From Methanoculleus sp. (lineage in GTDB: Archaea; Halobacteriota; Methanomicrobia; Methanomicrobiales; Methanoculleaceae), in the NCBI GenBank assembly GCA_023230425.1, contig JALNXI010000107.1, positions 1 through 6,676 on the forward strand: a DNA stretch of 6,676 nt, read 5' to 3'. Every line of letters starts with the position of its first letter. The first letter of the stretch is position 1. The notes under the pieces are model-generated. The model ran no database searches, had not been told where the DNA came from, and saw only the letters and a list, made by a program, of their open reading frames with translations. Position numbers and translations under genes: made by a program. Of the stretch, positions 1-5,438 are shown in pieces.

Positions 1-6
1 ATGGAA

Positions 7-401
7 GAGTTCCCCATGTGCGTGGGGATGAACCGTAGGATTTGACGTCCAACTGGAGTACGTAGCCGAGTTCCCCATGTGCGTGGGGATGAACCGTAGA
101 GCGACGTGGCGTTCTCTTCTTCCACAACGAGTTCCCCATGTGCGTGGGGATGAACCGGTATCTGAACAGCATGAGCAAATCGCAACCGTGAGTTCCCCAT
201 GTGCGTGGGGATGAACCGTGCTCTCCTCTAAGGTCGAGAAGGCTGTGGGTGAGTTCCCCATGTGCGTGGGGATGAACCGCCTTCCTTGCATTCACGGGCA
301 TGAGAGCAGAGCGAGTTCCCCATGTGCGTGGGGATGAACCGGCAATCCTGATTGCCTCGGCCCTCCCGTGGGTGAGTTCCCCATGTGCGTGGGGAGAACC
401 G
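7..401 (+). CRISPR. Type I-E-like CRISPR array, trailer end (7 repeats, 6 spacers)
   Basis: Seven repeats lie at 7-35, 68-96, 129-157, 190-218, 251-279, 313-341 and 374-401. The 29-nt repeat starts GAGTTCCCCA and ends GGGGATGAACCG; its CCCCA/TGGGG arms form a short hairpin. Spacers are 32 nt (36-67, 97-128, 158-189, 219-250, 342-373), except 280-312, which is 33 nt. Length, period (61) and sequence resemble the bacterial type I-E repeat (GAGTTCCCC...GGGGATAAACCG in E. coli), where Cas6e cuts after the hairpin and leaves an 8-nt handle, here ATGAACCG. By that analogy the array is transcribed on the plus strand. The last repeat has lost the T of GGGGATG and is 28 nt, as expected of a decayed terminal repeat, so 401 is the leader-distal end. 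The first visible repeat is intact and begins six bases into the window, so the array probably continues leftward. No cas gene is present; the type call rests on the repeat alone. Confidence 0.97.
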
Positions 402-691
402 GGGAGGTGAGCACCCTGTCTTGAGTGTTCCGGTCGTCTCCGTATCGACGATCAGGTACTTTCCGGAGAAATCCGGCACCATATGTTGGGAAATGACAAC
501 AGAAACAATATACCTTTCCCATGGGCAGATCAGAGAGTATCACTATCGCTGTCTCGCCAGAGACGGATTTAAGCCCGGGCACCCTCGGCCACCTCAAACG
601 TCGTGATGATCGGCCTCTTCCCAGCATGCACCACTTCAACCAGAAGGGAGAATAGGCCCCGGAGGGGCAACGGGATGCTGTTCCAGCCTAA
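402..691. other. Gene-free stretch between CRISPR trailer and tfs
   Basis: No intact gene is visible in these 290 bp. Reading frames that run through the CRISPR repeats here are artefacts of the repeat sequence. Three things stand out. A minus-strand frame near 482-402 encodes YLIVDTETTGT, the exonuclease I motif of DnaQ-type 3'-5' exonucleases, but then runs into the array. A 40-codon stretch (691-572, minus) is open and in frame after the tfs stop. A GC hairpin at 656-668 is a likely tfs terminator. The segment may hold gene remnants, but no family can be assigned. Confidence 0.5.
656..668 (-). terminator. Candidate tfs terminator hairpin
   Basis: GCCCC (656-660) and GGGGC (664-668) form a perfect 5-bp stem with a 3-nt loop. 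It starts 23 nt past the tfs stop codon in the direction of tfs transcription and is followed on the minus strand by the pyrimidine-rich CTATTCTCCCTTCT. There is no clean run of T, so the role is tentative. Confidence 0.4.
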
Positions 692-1006
692 TTAATCGTA
701 CTCGCGCCATGTCTTGCCGCAGGCGGTGCAACGGAAGAACCTGACCTCACTCTCATCTGCTGCCCGCAGCTGTCGCAGCCACCAGAATGCTGTTGTACAA
801 TCACACTCCGGGCATTTGATGCTCGCAGTCGGGAGCGTTGCTATCTTATCCTCTTCGTCGACGATGGTGATCTCCTTCTCCACGCGTTTGTCTGTCTTCT
901 TCATCCGGTCGAGGTCGTTGAACTCCCTGATATAACCACATTTTTTGCATTTCAACTGACCTCCAGAGGATATCATCAAGCCTTTGCACTGCGGACAGAA
1001 CATCAT
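692..1006 (-). CDS. tfs: Transcription factor S (TFIIS-like transcript cleavage factor)
   Basis: A 104-residue archaeal TFS. It enters the secondary channel of RNA polymerase and stimulates cleavage of backtracked RNA, which restarts stalled complexes and aids proofreading. Two zinc ribbons are complete: C4, C7, C20, C23 at the N-terminus and C65, C68, C93, C96 at the C-terminus. The acidic pair D84-E85 in RAADESEVRF is the catalytic tip of the TFIIS-type ribbon, which separates a working TFS from RPB9-like subunits lacking it; the C-terminal FFRCTACGKTWREYD is the classic signature. The length matches the family (about 100-110). The start is taken at the first of two tandem ATG codons (MMFCPQC). 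The same frame stays open far upstream, antisense to artA, but that part has no relation to the family. A TATA-like box about 27 nt upstream suggests a leaderless message. The gene diverges from artA. Confidence 0.95.
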   Translation of the reverse strand: MMFCPQCKGLMISSGGQLKCKKCGYIREFNDLDRMKKTDKRVEKEITIVDEEDKIATLPTASIKCPECDCTTAFWWLRQLRAADESEVRFFRCTACGKTWREYD

Positions 1007-1024
1007 TATAATGAATGGGGCACC

Positions 1025-1045
1025 GACCAAAATTAACCCTTGGTC
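1025..1045. promoter_or_regulatory. Dyad over the putative tfs promoter (GACCAA-N9-TTGGTC)
   Basis: GACCAA (1025-1030) and TTGGTC (1040-1045) form a perfect 6-bp inverted repeat around a 9-nt AT-rich core. On the minus strand the core and its left flank read TTAATTTT (1036-1029), a weak TATA-like box whose centre is about 27 nt upstream of the tfs ATG. A dimeric regulator bound here would cover the box. The repeat is seen directly; its role as an operator and the TATA assignment are inferred. Confidence 0.4.
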
Positions 1046-1090
1046 AGCCGGGTGGCCGGGACTGCGCAGCCGTGGGCCTGGCCGGATCGG

Positions 1091-1109
1091 GCGCACAAAT
1101 GCTTTAATG
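1091..1109 (+). promoter_or_regulatory. Candidate artA promoter (BRE/TATA-like)
   Basis: CTTTAATG (1102-1109) follows the A-rich GCACAAAT, resembling an archaeal BRE plus TATA pair. The box centre is about 28 nt upstream of the artA ATG at 1133, which would place transcription start at or next to the start codon. No clear Shine-Dalgarno sequence is present, in keeping with a leaderless message. Confidence 0.45.
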
Positions 1110-1132
1110 CCAGATACGCCGAAAGATAAAGG

Positions 1133-1957
1133 ATGAAGGATTATCTGGTGCTGATCTCCTGCATCTGCTTTCTCGTCTTCCTTATCCCGGGACGGTTCCG
1201 GAAGTACTTCGCCATCGGCGGGTGGGCATGCATCGTCGGATACCTCTTCCTCGAGCTCCCCTACTACTTCTCCATCAATAACTTCATGTATCCGGCAATA
1301 GCCATTCTCTCTGCCCCCTTCCTCTATATCACCGCAAAATACCTGCTCCGTGACGATCCCCGGGTAATACAACTCTCGACGATAGCGGCTGTGGCGTTCC
1401 TGATCTATGCCCCCTTCGGCTACATACCGGCACTCGGAGACTGGCTGATTGCAGCAGTCGCGGACCAGACATCTGCGGCACTGGCGGCATTCGGGCATCC
1501 CGTGAACTTCAGCGCCTGGAACATGATGGAGCGCAACGGGTTCCAGACCGAGATCATCCTTGCCTGCACCGGCATCCAGAGCATCGCGATCATGCTCGGA
1601 GTTGCCTGGGGTGTGCGATCGACGGCGAGGCAGAAGATCGCCGGCTTCCTCCTGGTCTTCCCGACGATCTACGTCCTGAACATCGTAAGAAACGTCTTTG
1701 TGATCACGGCATACACCGAGCAGTGGTTCCCATACCTCTCTGCGATCGCCGGCAACGGCGAGATGGGATACGAGAGCTTCTTCTGGGCGCACAACGTCAT
1801 GGCAGAACTCGGGGCGCTCATATTCCTCGTGATCCTCGCCTACGCCCTCTTCATGATCCTCCCCGAACTCGGCAAACTCGCCGATAGCCTCTACCGGCTC
1901 TACCGCGGTGAGGTGGAGCGGATCATCCGGCCGAAGACCGGGAGATCCAAACTCTGA
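1133..1957 (+). CDS. artA: Archaeosortase A (PGF-CTERM-type membrane transpeptidase)
   Basis: A 274-residue polytopic membrane protein of the exosortase/archaeosortase superfamily. Archaeosortase A recognises C-terminal PGF-CTERM tails on surface proteins (S-layer glycoproteins in well-studied cases) and replaces the tail with a lipid anchor at the outer membrane face. The catalytic residues are visible: C145 in ILACTGIQS, R186 in NIVRNVF, and H220 in FFWAHNV at the position that is His or Arg across the superfamily (Arg in the haloarchaeal enzyme). ACTGIQS resembles the active-site box of ArtA rather than the bacterial exosortase form. Hydrophobic segments fall roughly at 4-20, 26-45, 51-71, 82-110, 141-160, 168-193 and 223-243; the C-terminal 30 residues are basic and probably cytoplasmic. 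The length is typical. No PGF-CTERM substrate is encoded in this window. The gene diverges from tfs and converges on a CDP-alcohol phosphatidyltransferase. Confidence 0.92.
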   Translation: MKDYLVLISCICFLVFLIPGRFRKYFAIGGWACIVGYLFLELPYYFSINNFMYPAIAILSAPFLYITAKYLLRDDPRVIQLSTIAAVAFLIYAPFGYIPALGDWLIAAVADQTSAALAAFGHPVNFSAWNMMERNGFQTEIILACTGIQSIAIMLGVAWGVRSTARQKIAGFLLVFPTIYVLNIVRNVFVITAYTEQWFPYLSAIAGNGEMGYESFFWAHNVMAELGALIFLVILAYALFMILPELGKLADSLYRLYRGEVERIIRPKTGRSKL

Positions 1958-2294
1958 TCCCGCGCACAAATCTGGCGGGGATCCCGGACGGGCCGGGGGC
2001 TCTCCCCCGAGACAGCCCACCCGGTCGAGGTGCATACCTGCCATCGCGTGCCCCAAAGCGCGCGGAGGCACCTGCCAGTTCAGGCCGGGCCGGCGATATG
2101 TTCGTCACAGATAGCGCCCCGGGGAGAAACCGGCTCCGCCCGCTCCGTACCGGGGCCCTGCCATGGCACCCCCGAACTGCTGTTCTTCCTGACAGGACGG
2201 TTATGCTGCTGCATGGGCCGAGATTAAAACGACGGAATGGTCCACCTCCCCAAGAGATAGAAGAGCGTGAAAGGACGGGAAGGGTAGTCTCCCG
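1958..2294. other. 337-bp GC-rich convergent intergenic region
   Basis: This region lies between the 3' ends of artA and the CDP-alcohol phosphatidyltransferase gene, so neither needs a promoter here. Short open frames exist on both strands, but their products are rich in Arg, Pro and Gly with no recognisable motif, and I do not call them genes. It contains several inverted repeats: CGGGGG-CTCT-CCCCCG (1994-2009), AGGTGC/GCACCT (2028-2033 and 2068-2073) enclosing CGCG/CGCG, and GCCCCGG/CCGGGGC (2116-2122 and 2150-2156) enclosing GGAG/CTCC. ACCTGCCA occurs twice (2036-2043, 2070-2077). No tRNA-like or known RNA motif was seen. Confidence 0.4.
1994..2009 (+). terminator. Hairpin downstream of artA, possible 3' end
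   Basis: CGGGGG (1994-1999), loop CTCT, CCCCCG (2004-2009): a perfect 6-bp GC stem 36 nt after the artA stop. No T run follows, so it may protect or mark the transcript end rather than act as a true terminator. Confidence 0.3.
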
Positions 2295-2296
2295 TC
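2274..2296 (-). terminator. Hairpin overlapping the stop codon of the phosphatidyltransferase gene
   Basis: GACGGGA (2274-2280) and TCCCGTC (2290-2296) form a perfect 7-bp stem with a 9-nt loop. The stem includes two bases of the TGA stop at 2297-2295. On the minus strand it is followed by CCTTTCACGCTCTTCT, moderately T-rich. It is probably the 3' end signal of that gene. Confidence 0.4.
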
Positions 2297-2927
2297 AGGA
2301 GTACTGCCGGTAGAGGTAGTAGATCCGCTGGACCGCAGAGAGGTTCGTGCAGACTGCGATGAGGAGCACCGCAACCCATATGTACCCGGTTACGCCGCCG
2401 AGCACCAGTGCAAGGATCGTCTCAGGCCTGCCGAAGAAGCCGACCCCCTCGAGTGGATCCTCGATCTTTCCGGCGATCCTCTCGGTGTAGCCGATCTCCG
2501 CATACGTGACCGGTTTGATGAAGGTGTTGATCAACGATCCGGCAAGCGCCAGCCCCACGATGCCGAAATCGGCGCTCGCCGGGACGTCTATGAGGTGGCT
2601 GATGATAGGGATGCCGGAGAACCCCACGGCGAGGATGACCGCCGCATCGACGTACTTATCGGCGACCCAGTCGAAGACGGCCCCAAACTTACTCTCCGTA
2701 TGATTCTTCCGGGCGACATTGCCGTCTACCAGGTCAAGGATCGCCGAAATGACCAGGAGCAGGCTACCTGCGAGGAAGTATCGTTGGGTGAAGGCAAGTG
2801 CGCACGAGAAACCGAAGAGCACGGAGAGCACCGAGACCTGGTTCGGCGTAGCGCCCAGGCGTATAAAAAACGACGCGATTGGCTCCGTATATTTGATGAA
2901 TTTCGGCCGTAGAGAGGTTATATTCAT
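2295..2927 (-). CDS. CDP-alcohol phosphatidyltransferase (archaetidylinositol-phosphate-synthase-like)
   Basis: A 210-residue integral membrane enzyme that transfers a polar alcohol phosphate onto CDP-archaeol, releasing CMP, in archaeal polar lipid synthesis. The family signature Dx2DGx2ARx8Gx3Dx3D is complete: D65, D68, G69, A72, R73, G82, D86, D90; the four Asp bind metal and D90 is the presumed catalytic base. Hydrophobic segments lie near 30-46, 50-66, 91-112, 119-140, 170-178 and 181-195. ESKFGAVFDWVADKYVDAAVIL resembles the inositol- or glycerol-phosphate branch more than archaetidylserine synthases, which usually read LDSLADVASFGVAP here, so archaetidylinositol phosphate synthase is the best guess; the exact alcohol cannot be fixed. 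The ATG at 2927 gives a normal N-terminus with the amphipathic helix and TPNQVS motif common in the family. The gene converges on artA and diverges from arfC across 143 bp. Confidence 0.88.
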   Translation of the reverse strand: MNITSLRPKFIKYTEPIASFFIRLGATPNQVSVLSVLFGFSCALAFTQRYFLAGSLLLVISAILDLVDGNVARKNHTESKFGAVFDWVADKYVDAAVILAVGFSGIPIISHLIDVPASADFGIVGLALAGSLINTFIKPVTYAEIGYTERIAGKIEDPLEGVGFFGRPETILALVLGGVTGYIWVAVLLIAVCTNLSAVQRIYYLYRQYS

Positions 2928-2946
2928 CGTATAATTTATCTGCCCG

Positions 2947-2959
2947 TAAAGAGTTTAAC
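2947..2959 (-). promoter_or_regulatory. Candidate promoter of the phosphatidyltransferase gene
   Basis: On the minus strand GGTTAAACTCTTTA contains a TATA-like TTAAAC whose centre is about 27-29 nt upstream of the ATG, again compatible with a leaderless message. It also holds the small palindrome TAAA-GAG-TTTA (2947-2957). A second AT-rich block (2931-2940) lies too close to the start to be the TATA box. Confidence 0.3.
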
Positions 2960-3026
2960 CTTTGCTCCACCGGGCGGGGCCGCAACACCTCACCCTGAAC
3001 GCAGCATACGTCCCGGAATCACCAGA

Positions 3027-3034
3027 TTCATAAA
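3027..3034 (+). promoter_or_regulatory. Candidate arfC promoter (TTCATAAA)
   Basis: TTCATAAA is the only clearly TATA-like stretch on the plus strand near arfC. Its centre is about 40 nt upstream of the ATG at 3071, which predicts a leader of roughly 14 nt. That short leader would include GGGAGAAGG (3055-3063), a purine-rich sequence that could serve as a weak ribosome binding site. Confidence 0.35.
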
Positions 3035-3070
3035 CGCTCCCGGCAGATAGATCAGGGAGAAGGAAATTCA

Positions 3071-3769
3071 ATGGCAGATCACGAAAGGCCGGACGTGCTC
3101 ATGATGTCAGAGATCACCGTCGACGGGAAGCTCACCCTGCGACGCGGGGCATCAAGCAAGATCCTCATGAAGTACATGGCGCCCGAGACGGAGATCCTCC
3201 TTCACCAGACCCGGGCGGCATGCGACGCCATCATGGTCGGGGCAAATACCATCAGGATCGACAACTCCTTCCTGACGGTCCGGCTGGTAGAGGGTAAAAG
3301 CCCGCTCCGTGTCATACCGAGCAGCCTCGCTGATATCCCGCCGGATGCAAACGTCCTTGGACCGGATGCCCGGACGGTCATCGCCGTCAGCGAGGCGGCA
3401 CCGGCAGAGAAGGTTGCCCGGCTCCGGGCGAGCGGCGTCGATATCGTTGTGGCAGGTGTGAGCCAGATCGACCTACCGGAGCTGATGCGGATCCTGAAGG
3501 CCGACTACGGTGTCAAACGAATGATGATCGAGGGCGGACCGACACTGAACTGGTCCATGCTGAATCACCGTCTCGTAGATGAGATACGCCTTATTCACCT
3601 GCCGTTCATCGTCGGCGGTGCCGATACTCCCTCCCTCGTCGGCGGCATGCACATAGAGACGGAGAAAGAGATGATCCGGCTCTCCCTGAAACGCCAGTTC
3701 ATGTGCGGGAGCAACCTGGTCACCGAATGGAACGTTCTCTACGGGGACGTATGTGGTGACGGGGCCTGA
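3071..3769 (+). CDS. arfC: 2,5-diamino-6-ribosylamino-4(3H)-pyrimidinone 5'-phosphate reductase
   Basis: A 232-residue cytosolic NAD(P)H-dependent reductase of the RibD C-terminal/Rib7 family. It reduces the ribose side chain of the pyrimidine made from GTP to a ribityl chain, an early step of archaeal riboflavin and hence F420 synthesis. Family landmarks are all present: SEITVDGK (13-20), DAIMVGANTIRIDNSFLTVR (52-71), the nucleotide-binding MIEGGPTLNWSML (152-164) followed by VDEI (169-172), and HLPFIVGGADTPSL (176-189). The length fits stand-alone archaeal and fungal reductases; the deaminase half of bacterial RibD is absent, as expected. The ATG at 3071 is chosen because it follows a purine-rich GGGAGAAGG by 7 nt and leaves a short ordinary N-terminus. 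The gene stands alone, diverges from the phosphatidyltransferase gene, and ends in a strong terminator. Confidence 0.93.
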   Translation: MADHERPDVLMMSEITVDGKLTLRRGASSKILMKYMAPETEILLHQTRAACDAIMVGANTIRIDNSFLTVRLVEGKSPLRVIPSSLADIPPDANVLGPDARTVIAVSEAAPAEKVARLRASGVDIVVAGVSQIDLPELMRILKADYGVKRMMIEGGPTLNWSMLNHRLVDEIRLIHLPFIVGGADTPSLVGGMHIETEKEMIRLSLKRQFMCGSNLVTEWNVLYGDVCGDGA

Positions 3770-3789
3770 GGGGCCCCGAACCTTTTTTT
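3761..3789 (+). terminator. arfC terminator: hairpin plus T7
   Basis: GGGGCC (3761-3766) and GGCCCC (3772-3777) form a 6-bp stem with loop TGAGG, and seven T follow at 3783-3789. The arfC stop TGA (3767-3769) lies in the loop. In archaea a T run alone can end transcription, so this is the most convincing terminator in the window. It lies in the 38-bp gap between the convergent arfC and truD genes; the T run works only on the plus strand. Confidence 0.8.
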
Positions 3790-3807
3790 GCGCCTGGCGG
3801 GTCGCTG

Positions 3808-5079
3808 TCAGATCATCATGTAGGGGTCCGCCTTCATGTACTCCCGACAAACCGTCGTTGCGTAGTGGCCGGGAGGGAGCGTAAACCGGAGCCGGACGCT
3901 CGCATCGGATACGTCTGCCTCCACGTCGGTGGAGAGCGCGACCGGCCGGAGGACCCCGGCGAACTTCGTCTCCACGAACCGGGAGGCGCGCTCGAAGTCT
4001 CCGGCATCGACATCCAACTTCTGCATCAGTTCCTGCATGATCTCATCCATCCGACCGTGCGACACTATCGGTCCGGACCCGGGGATGAATATGGCGATCT
4101 GGCACCGGCCGCGGCGGATTTGTAACTCGGCAGCTTTCTGGTTTCGAGCTGTAACGATGTCTTCGCGGCCGTTCAAGAAGAGCAACCGGTCGCCGACCTC
4201 CGGCTGGGAGAGCGACAGACCGGCATCGATACGGCAAGAGAGCGCGCAGTTGAAGAGGTATGACTGAGATGCGCTCACCAGGAGCGAGAGGAGTTTTGGG
4301 GGGAGCGCACGGAGCGCACCGGCGTAGTCGCCGGGGTTTGCGACGATATGGTTGAGCATCGCTCGCTCGTAGGTCATCTGGATGGGGAGGTCAGCGAGCG
4401 CCGCCCGGGCATCCCTGGTTTCGGCGAAATGGGTCCGGGCTCGTTGCGCCTCTTCCGACTCCCGCGGGTACGCCCGGCCTACATACGTGACCACGGCGCC
4501 TTCGTAATCGCCCTTGAGGATGCTCTCGCCGACGACGTGGGTGACCGGTCGGACGACGCCGAACCGCTGCAGCCCGTAGTAGTTCGGTATCCCGGCGGAT
4601 GCGACCTCCGTGACCGCCTGCACCCGCTCCGAGAGGTTCTCCGGTATGCAGTCCCGGATGACGATCTCGAACCGGTTACCCGCGAGACCCCCGAGGGCGA
4701 GCTGGTGCTGCGACCGCCCGACGACCTCGAGGGATATATCCTTGAGGTGTACCCGTCCGGCCTCTTCGGGCGATATATCGTAGATCGATATGAGCTGGGT
4801 GGTCACTGCGTTCTTATCTTTGGTTCCCGCCCAGGCGATCCGCCGGTGGCTGATGCCGAGTTGTTTTGCAATCTCTTTGACCGCCCGCTGGAGTTCCCAG
4901 CTCGTCTTGGTGAGCCGGCAGATCAGGTACGGCCCGTCCGGATCGCGGATCGGGAGCGGCAGTTCTTCAACGACAAAATCCTGTGGGCTTGAGCGGAGCC
5001 GCCCGCCGATGCCCGGGGTAACGGACGCGTAGTAGCGCATCCCGAGTTCCTCTTCCAGGGGGTAGGGTGAGGGCATCAT
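3808..5079 (-). CDS. truD: tRNA pseudouridine(13) synthase TruD
   Basis: A 423-residue cytosolic enzyme that isomerises U13 in the D-arm of tRNA to pseudouridine, with no RNA guide. The catalytic Asp is D88 in AWAGTKDKNAVT; other TruD landmarks are DFVVEELP (34-41), YLICRLTKTSWEL (51-63), NRFEIVIR (135-142), NYYGLQRFG (166-174), and the C-terminal LPPGHYATTVCREYMK. Residues 175-380 form the TRUD insertion domain, and the length is normal for archaeal members (about 400-440). The start at 5079 gives MMPSPYPLEEELGM, an N-terminal stretch that archaeal TruD proteins commonly share; a later ATG (M14, at 5040) with purine-rich DNA before it is an alternative. The start overlaps the pth2 stop by four bases (ATGA), so translation is probably coupled. 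A 214-codon antisense frame here is a shadow. Confidence 0.95.
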   Translation of the reverse strand: MMPSPYPLEEELGMRYYASVTPGIGGRLRSSPQDFVVEELPLPIRDPDGPYLICRLTKTSWELQRAVKEIAKQLGISHRRIAWAGTKDKNAVTTQLISIYDISPEEAGRVHLKDISLEVVGRSQHQLALGGLAGNRFEIVIRDCIPENLSERVQAVTEVASAGIPNYYGLQRFGVVRPVTHVVGESILKGDYEGAVVTYVGRAYPRESEEAQRARTHFAETRDARAALADLPIQMTYERAMLNHIVANPGDYAGALRALPPKLLSLLVSASQSYLFNCALSCRIDAGLSLSQPEVGDRLLFLNGREDIVTARNQKAAELQIRRGRCQIAIFIPGSGPIVSHGRMDEIMQELMQKLDVDAGDFERASRFVETKFAGVLRPVALSTDVEADVSDASVRLRFTLPPGHYATTVCREYMKADPYMMI

Positions 5080-5438
5080 AGCAGGGGGAGATCGCCGGTG
5101 ATCCGGTCGAGGTCTTCGGCGCGGGCGGGCCCGAGACCGAGCGCTGTCACGGTTCCCGGCGGTATCTCGGTCATTCCGGCATCCTGGATGATGGATGCGG
5201 GGATGCCCGCCCGCTCTGCGATCGTTTTGAGTTCGAAGAGCTGTCGTTCGTTTTGCGCCTTCAAGACCACCTTCTTCTGTCCTTCGTCGAACCAGGCCTT
5301 CCGGGCGATCTTATCAGTCTTCTCGTAGGCCCCTATGGCGGCATGGGCGATCTGCGCACACTTCTTGCCGCAGCTCATCTTGATGTCGGCACGCACGATC
5401 AGGCACTGCTTCCACTTGAACTCCCGTATATCATGCAT
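5076..5438 (-). CDS. pth2: Peptidyl-tRNA hydrolase, Pth2 type
   Basis: A 120-residue Pth2 enzyme, the archaeal/eukaryotic type unrelated to bacterial Pth. It hydrolyses the ester bond of peptidyl-tRNAs that have dropped off the ribosome, freeing tRNA and preventing tRNA starvation. The fold and active site are recognisable: KQCLIVRADIKMSCGKKCAQ (residues 10-29), AQIAHAA with the conserved His, QKKVVLKAQNERQL (54-67), the DAGMTEIPPGT segment (86-96), and TALGLGPA (98-105). The length is typical (about 115-120). The ATG at 5438 is preferred because the conserved core begins at residue 10. It is the first gene of a two-gene operon with truD. The region upstream has unusual inverted repeats, one spanning this start codon. 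Confidence 0.95.
   Translation of the reverse strand: MHDIREFKWKQCLIVRADIKMSCGKKCAQIAHAAIGAYEKTDKIARKAWFDEGQKKVVLKAQNERQLFELKTIAERAGIPASIIQDAGMTEIPPGTVTALGLGPARAEDLDRITGDLPLL

Noticed and set aside
424..451. GAGTGTTCC... as an eighth, degenerate CRISPR repeat
   Set aside because: Only the first few bases resemble the repeat, the GGGGATGAACCG end is missing, and the gap after the seventh repeat is 22 nt instead of 32.
603..609. GTGATGA, a perfect box C of archaeal C/D guide RNAs
   Set aside because: No CTGA box D or D' follows at a suitable distance, so there is no complete C/D RNA.
228..639. Minus-strand open frames running through the CRISPR array
   Set aside because: Their products repeat peptides such as SPRTWGTHP and PTHMGNS, the translation of CRISPR repeats; they are not genes. 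Only the short DnaQ-like segment outside the repeats was kept as an observation.
692..2071. A 459-codon minus-strand frame joining tfs to a long N-terminal extension
   Set aside because: The extension is antisense to artA, rich in Asp, Glu, Arg and Pro, and unlike any TFS. The ATG at 1006 gives the normal family length.
2079..2214. A 44-codon minus-strand frame (MQQHNRPVRKN...) in the convergent spacer
   Set aside because: It has no recognisable motif or ribosome binding site, and the only TATA-like sequence nearby would start transcription after its ATG.
3473..3850. A 125-codon minus-strand frame antisense to arfC
   Set aside because: It overlaps the conserved reductase core, crosses the terminator and shows no family motif.
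4348..4992. A 214-codon plus-strand frame inside truD
   Set aside because: It is antisense to conserved TruD sequence and shows no motif; long antisense frames are common in GC-rich genes.
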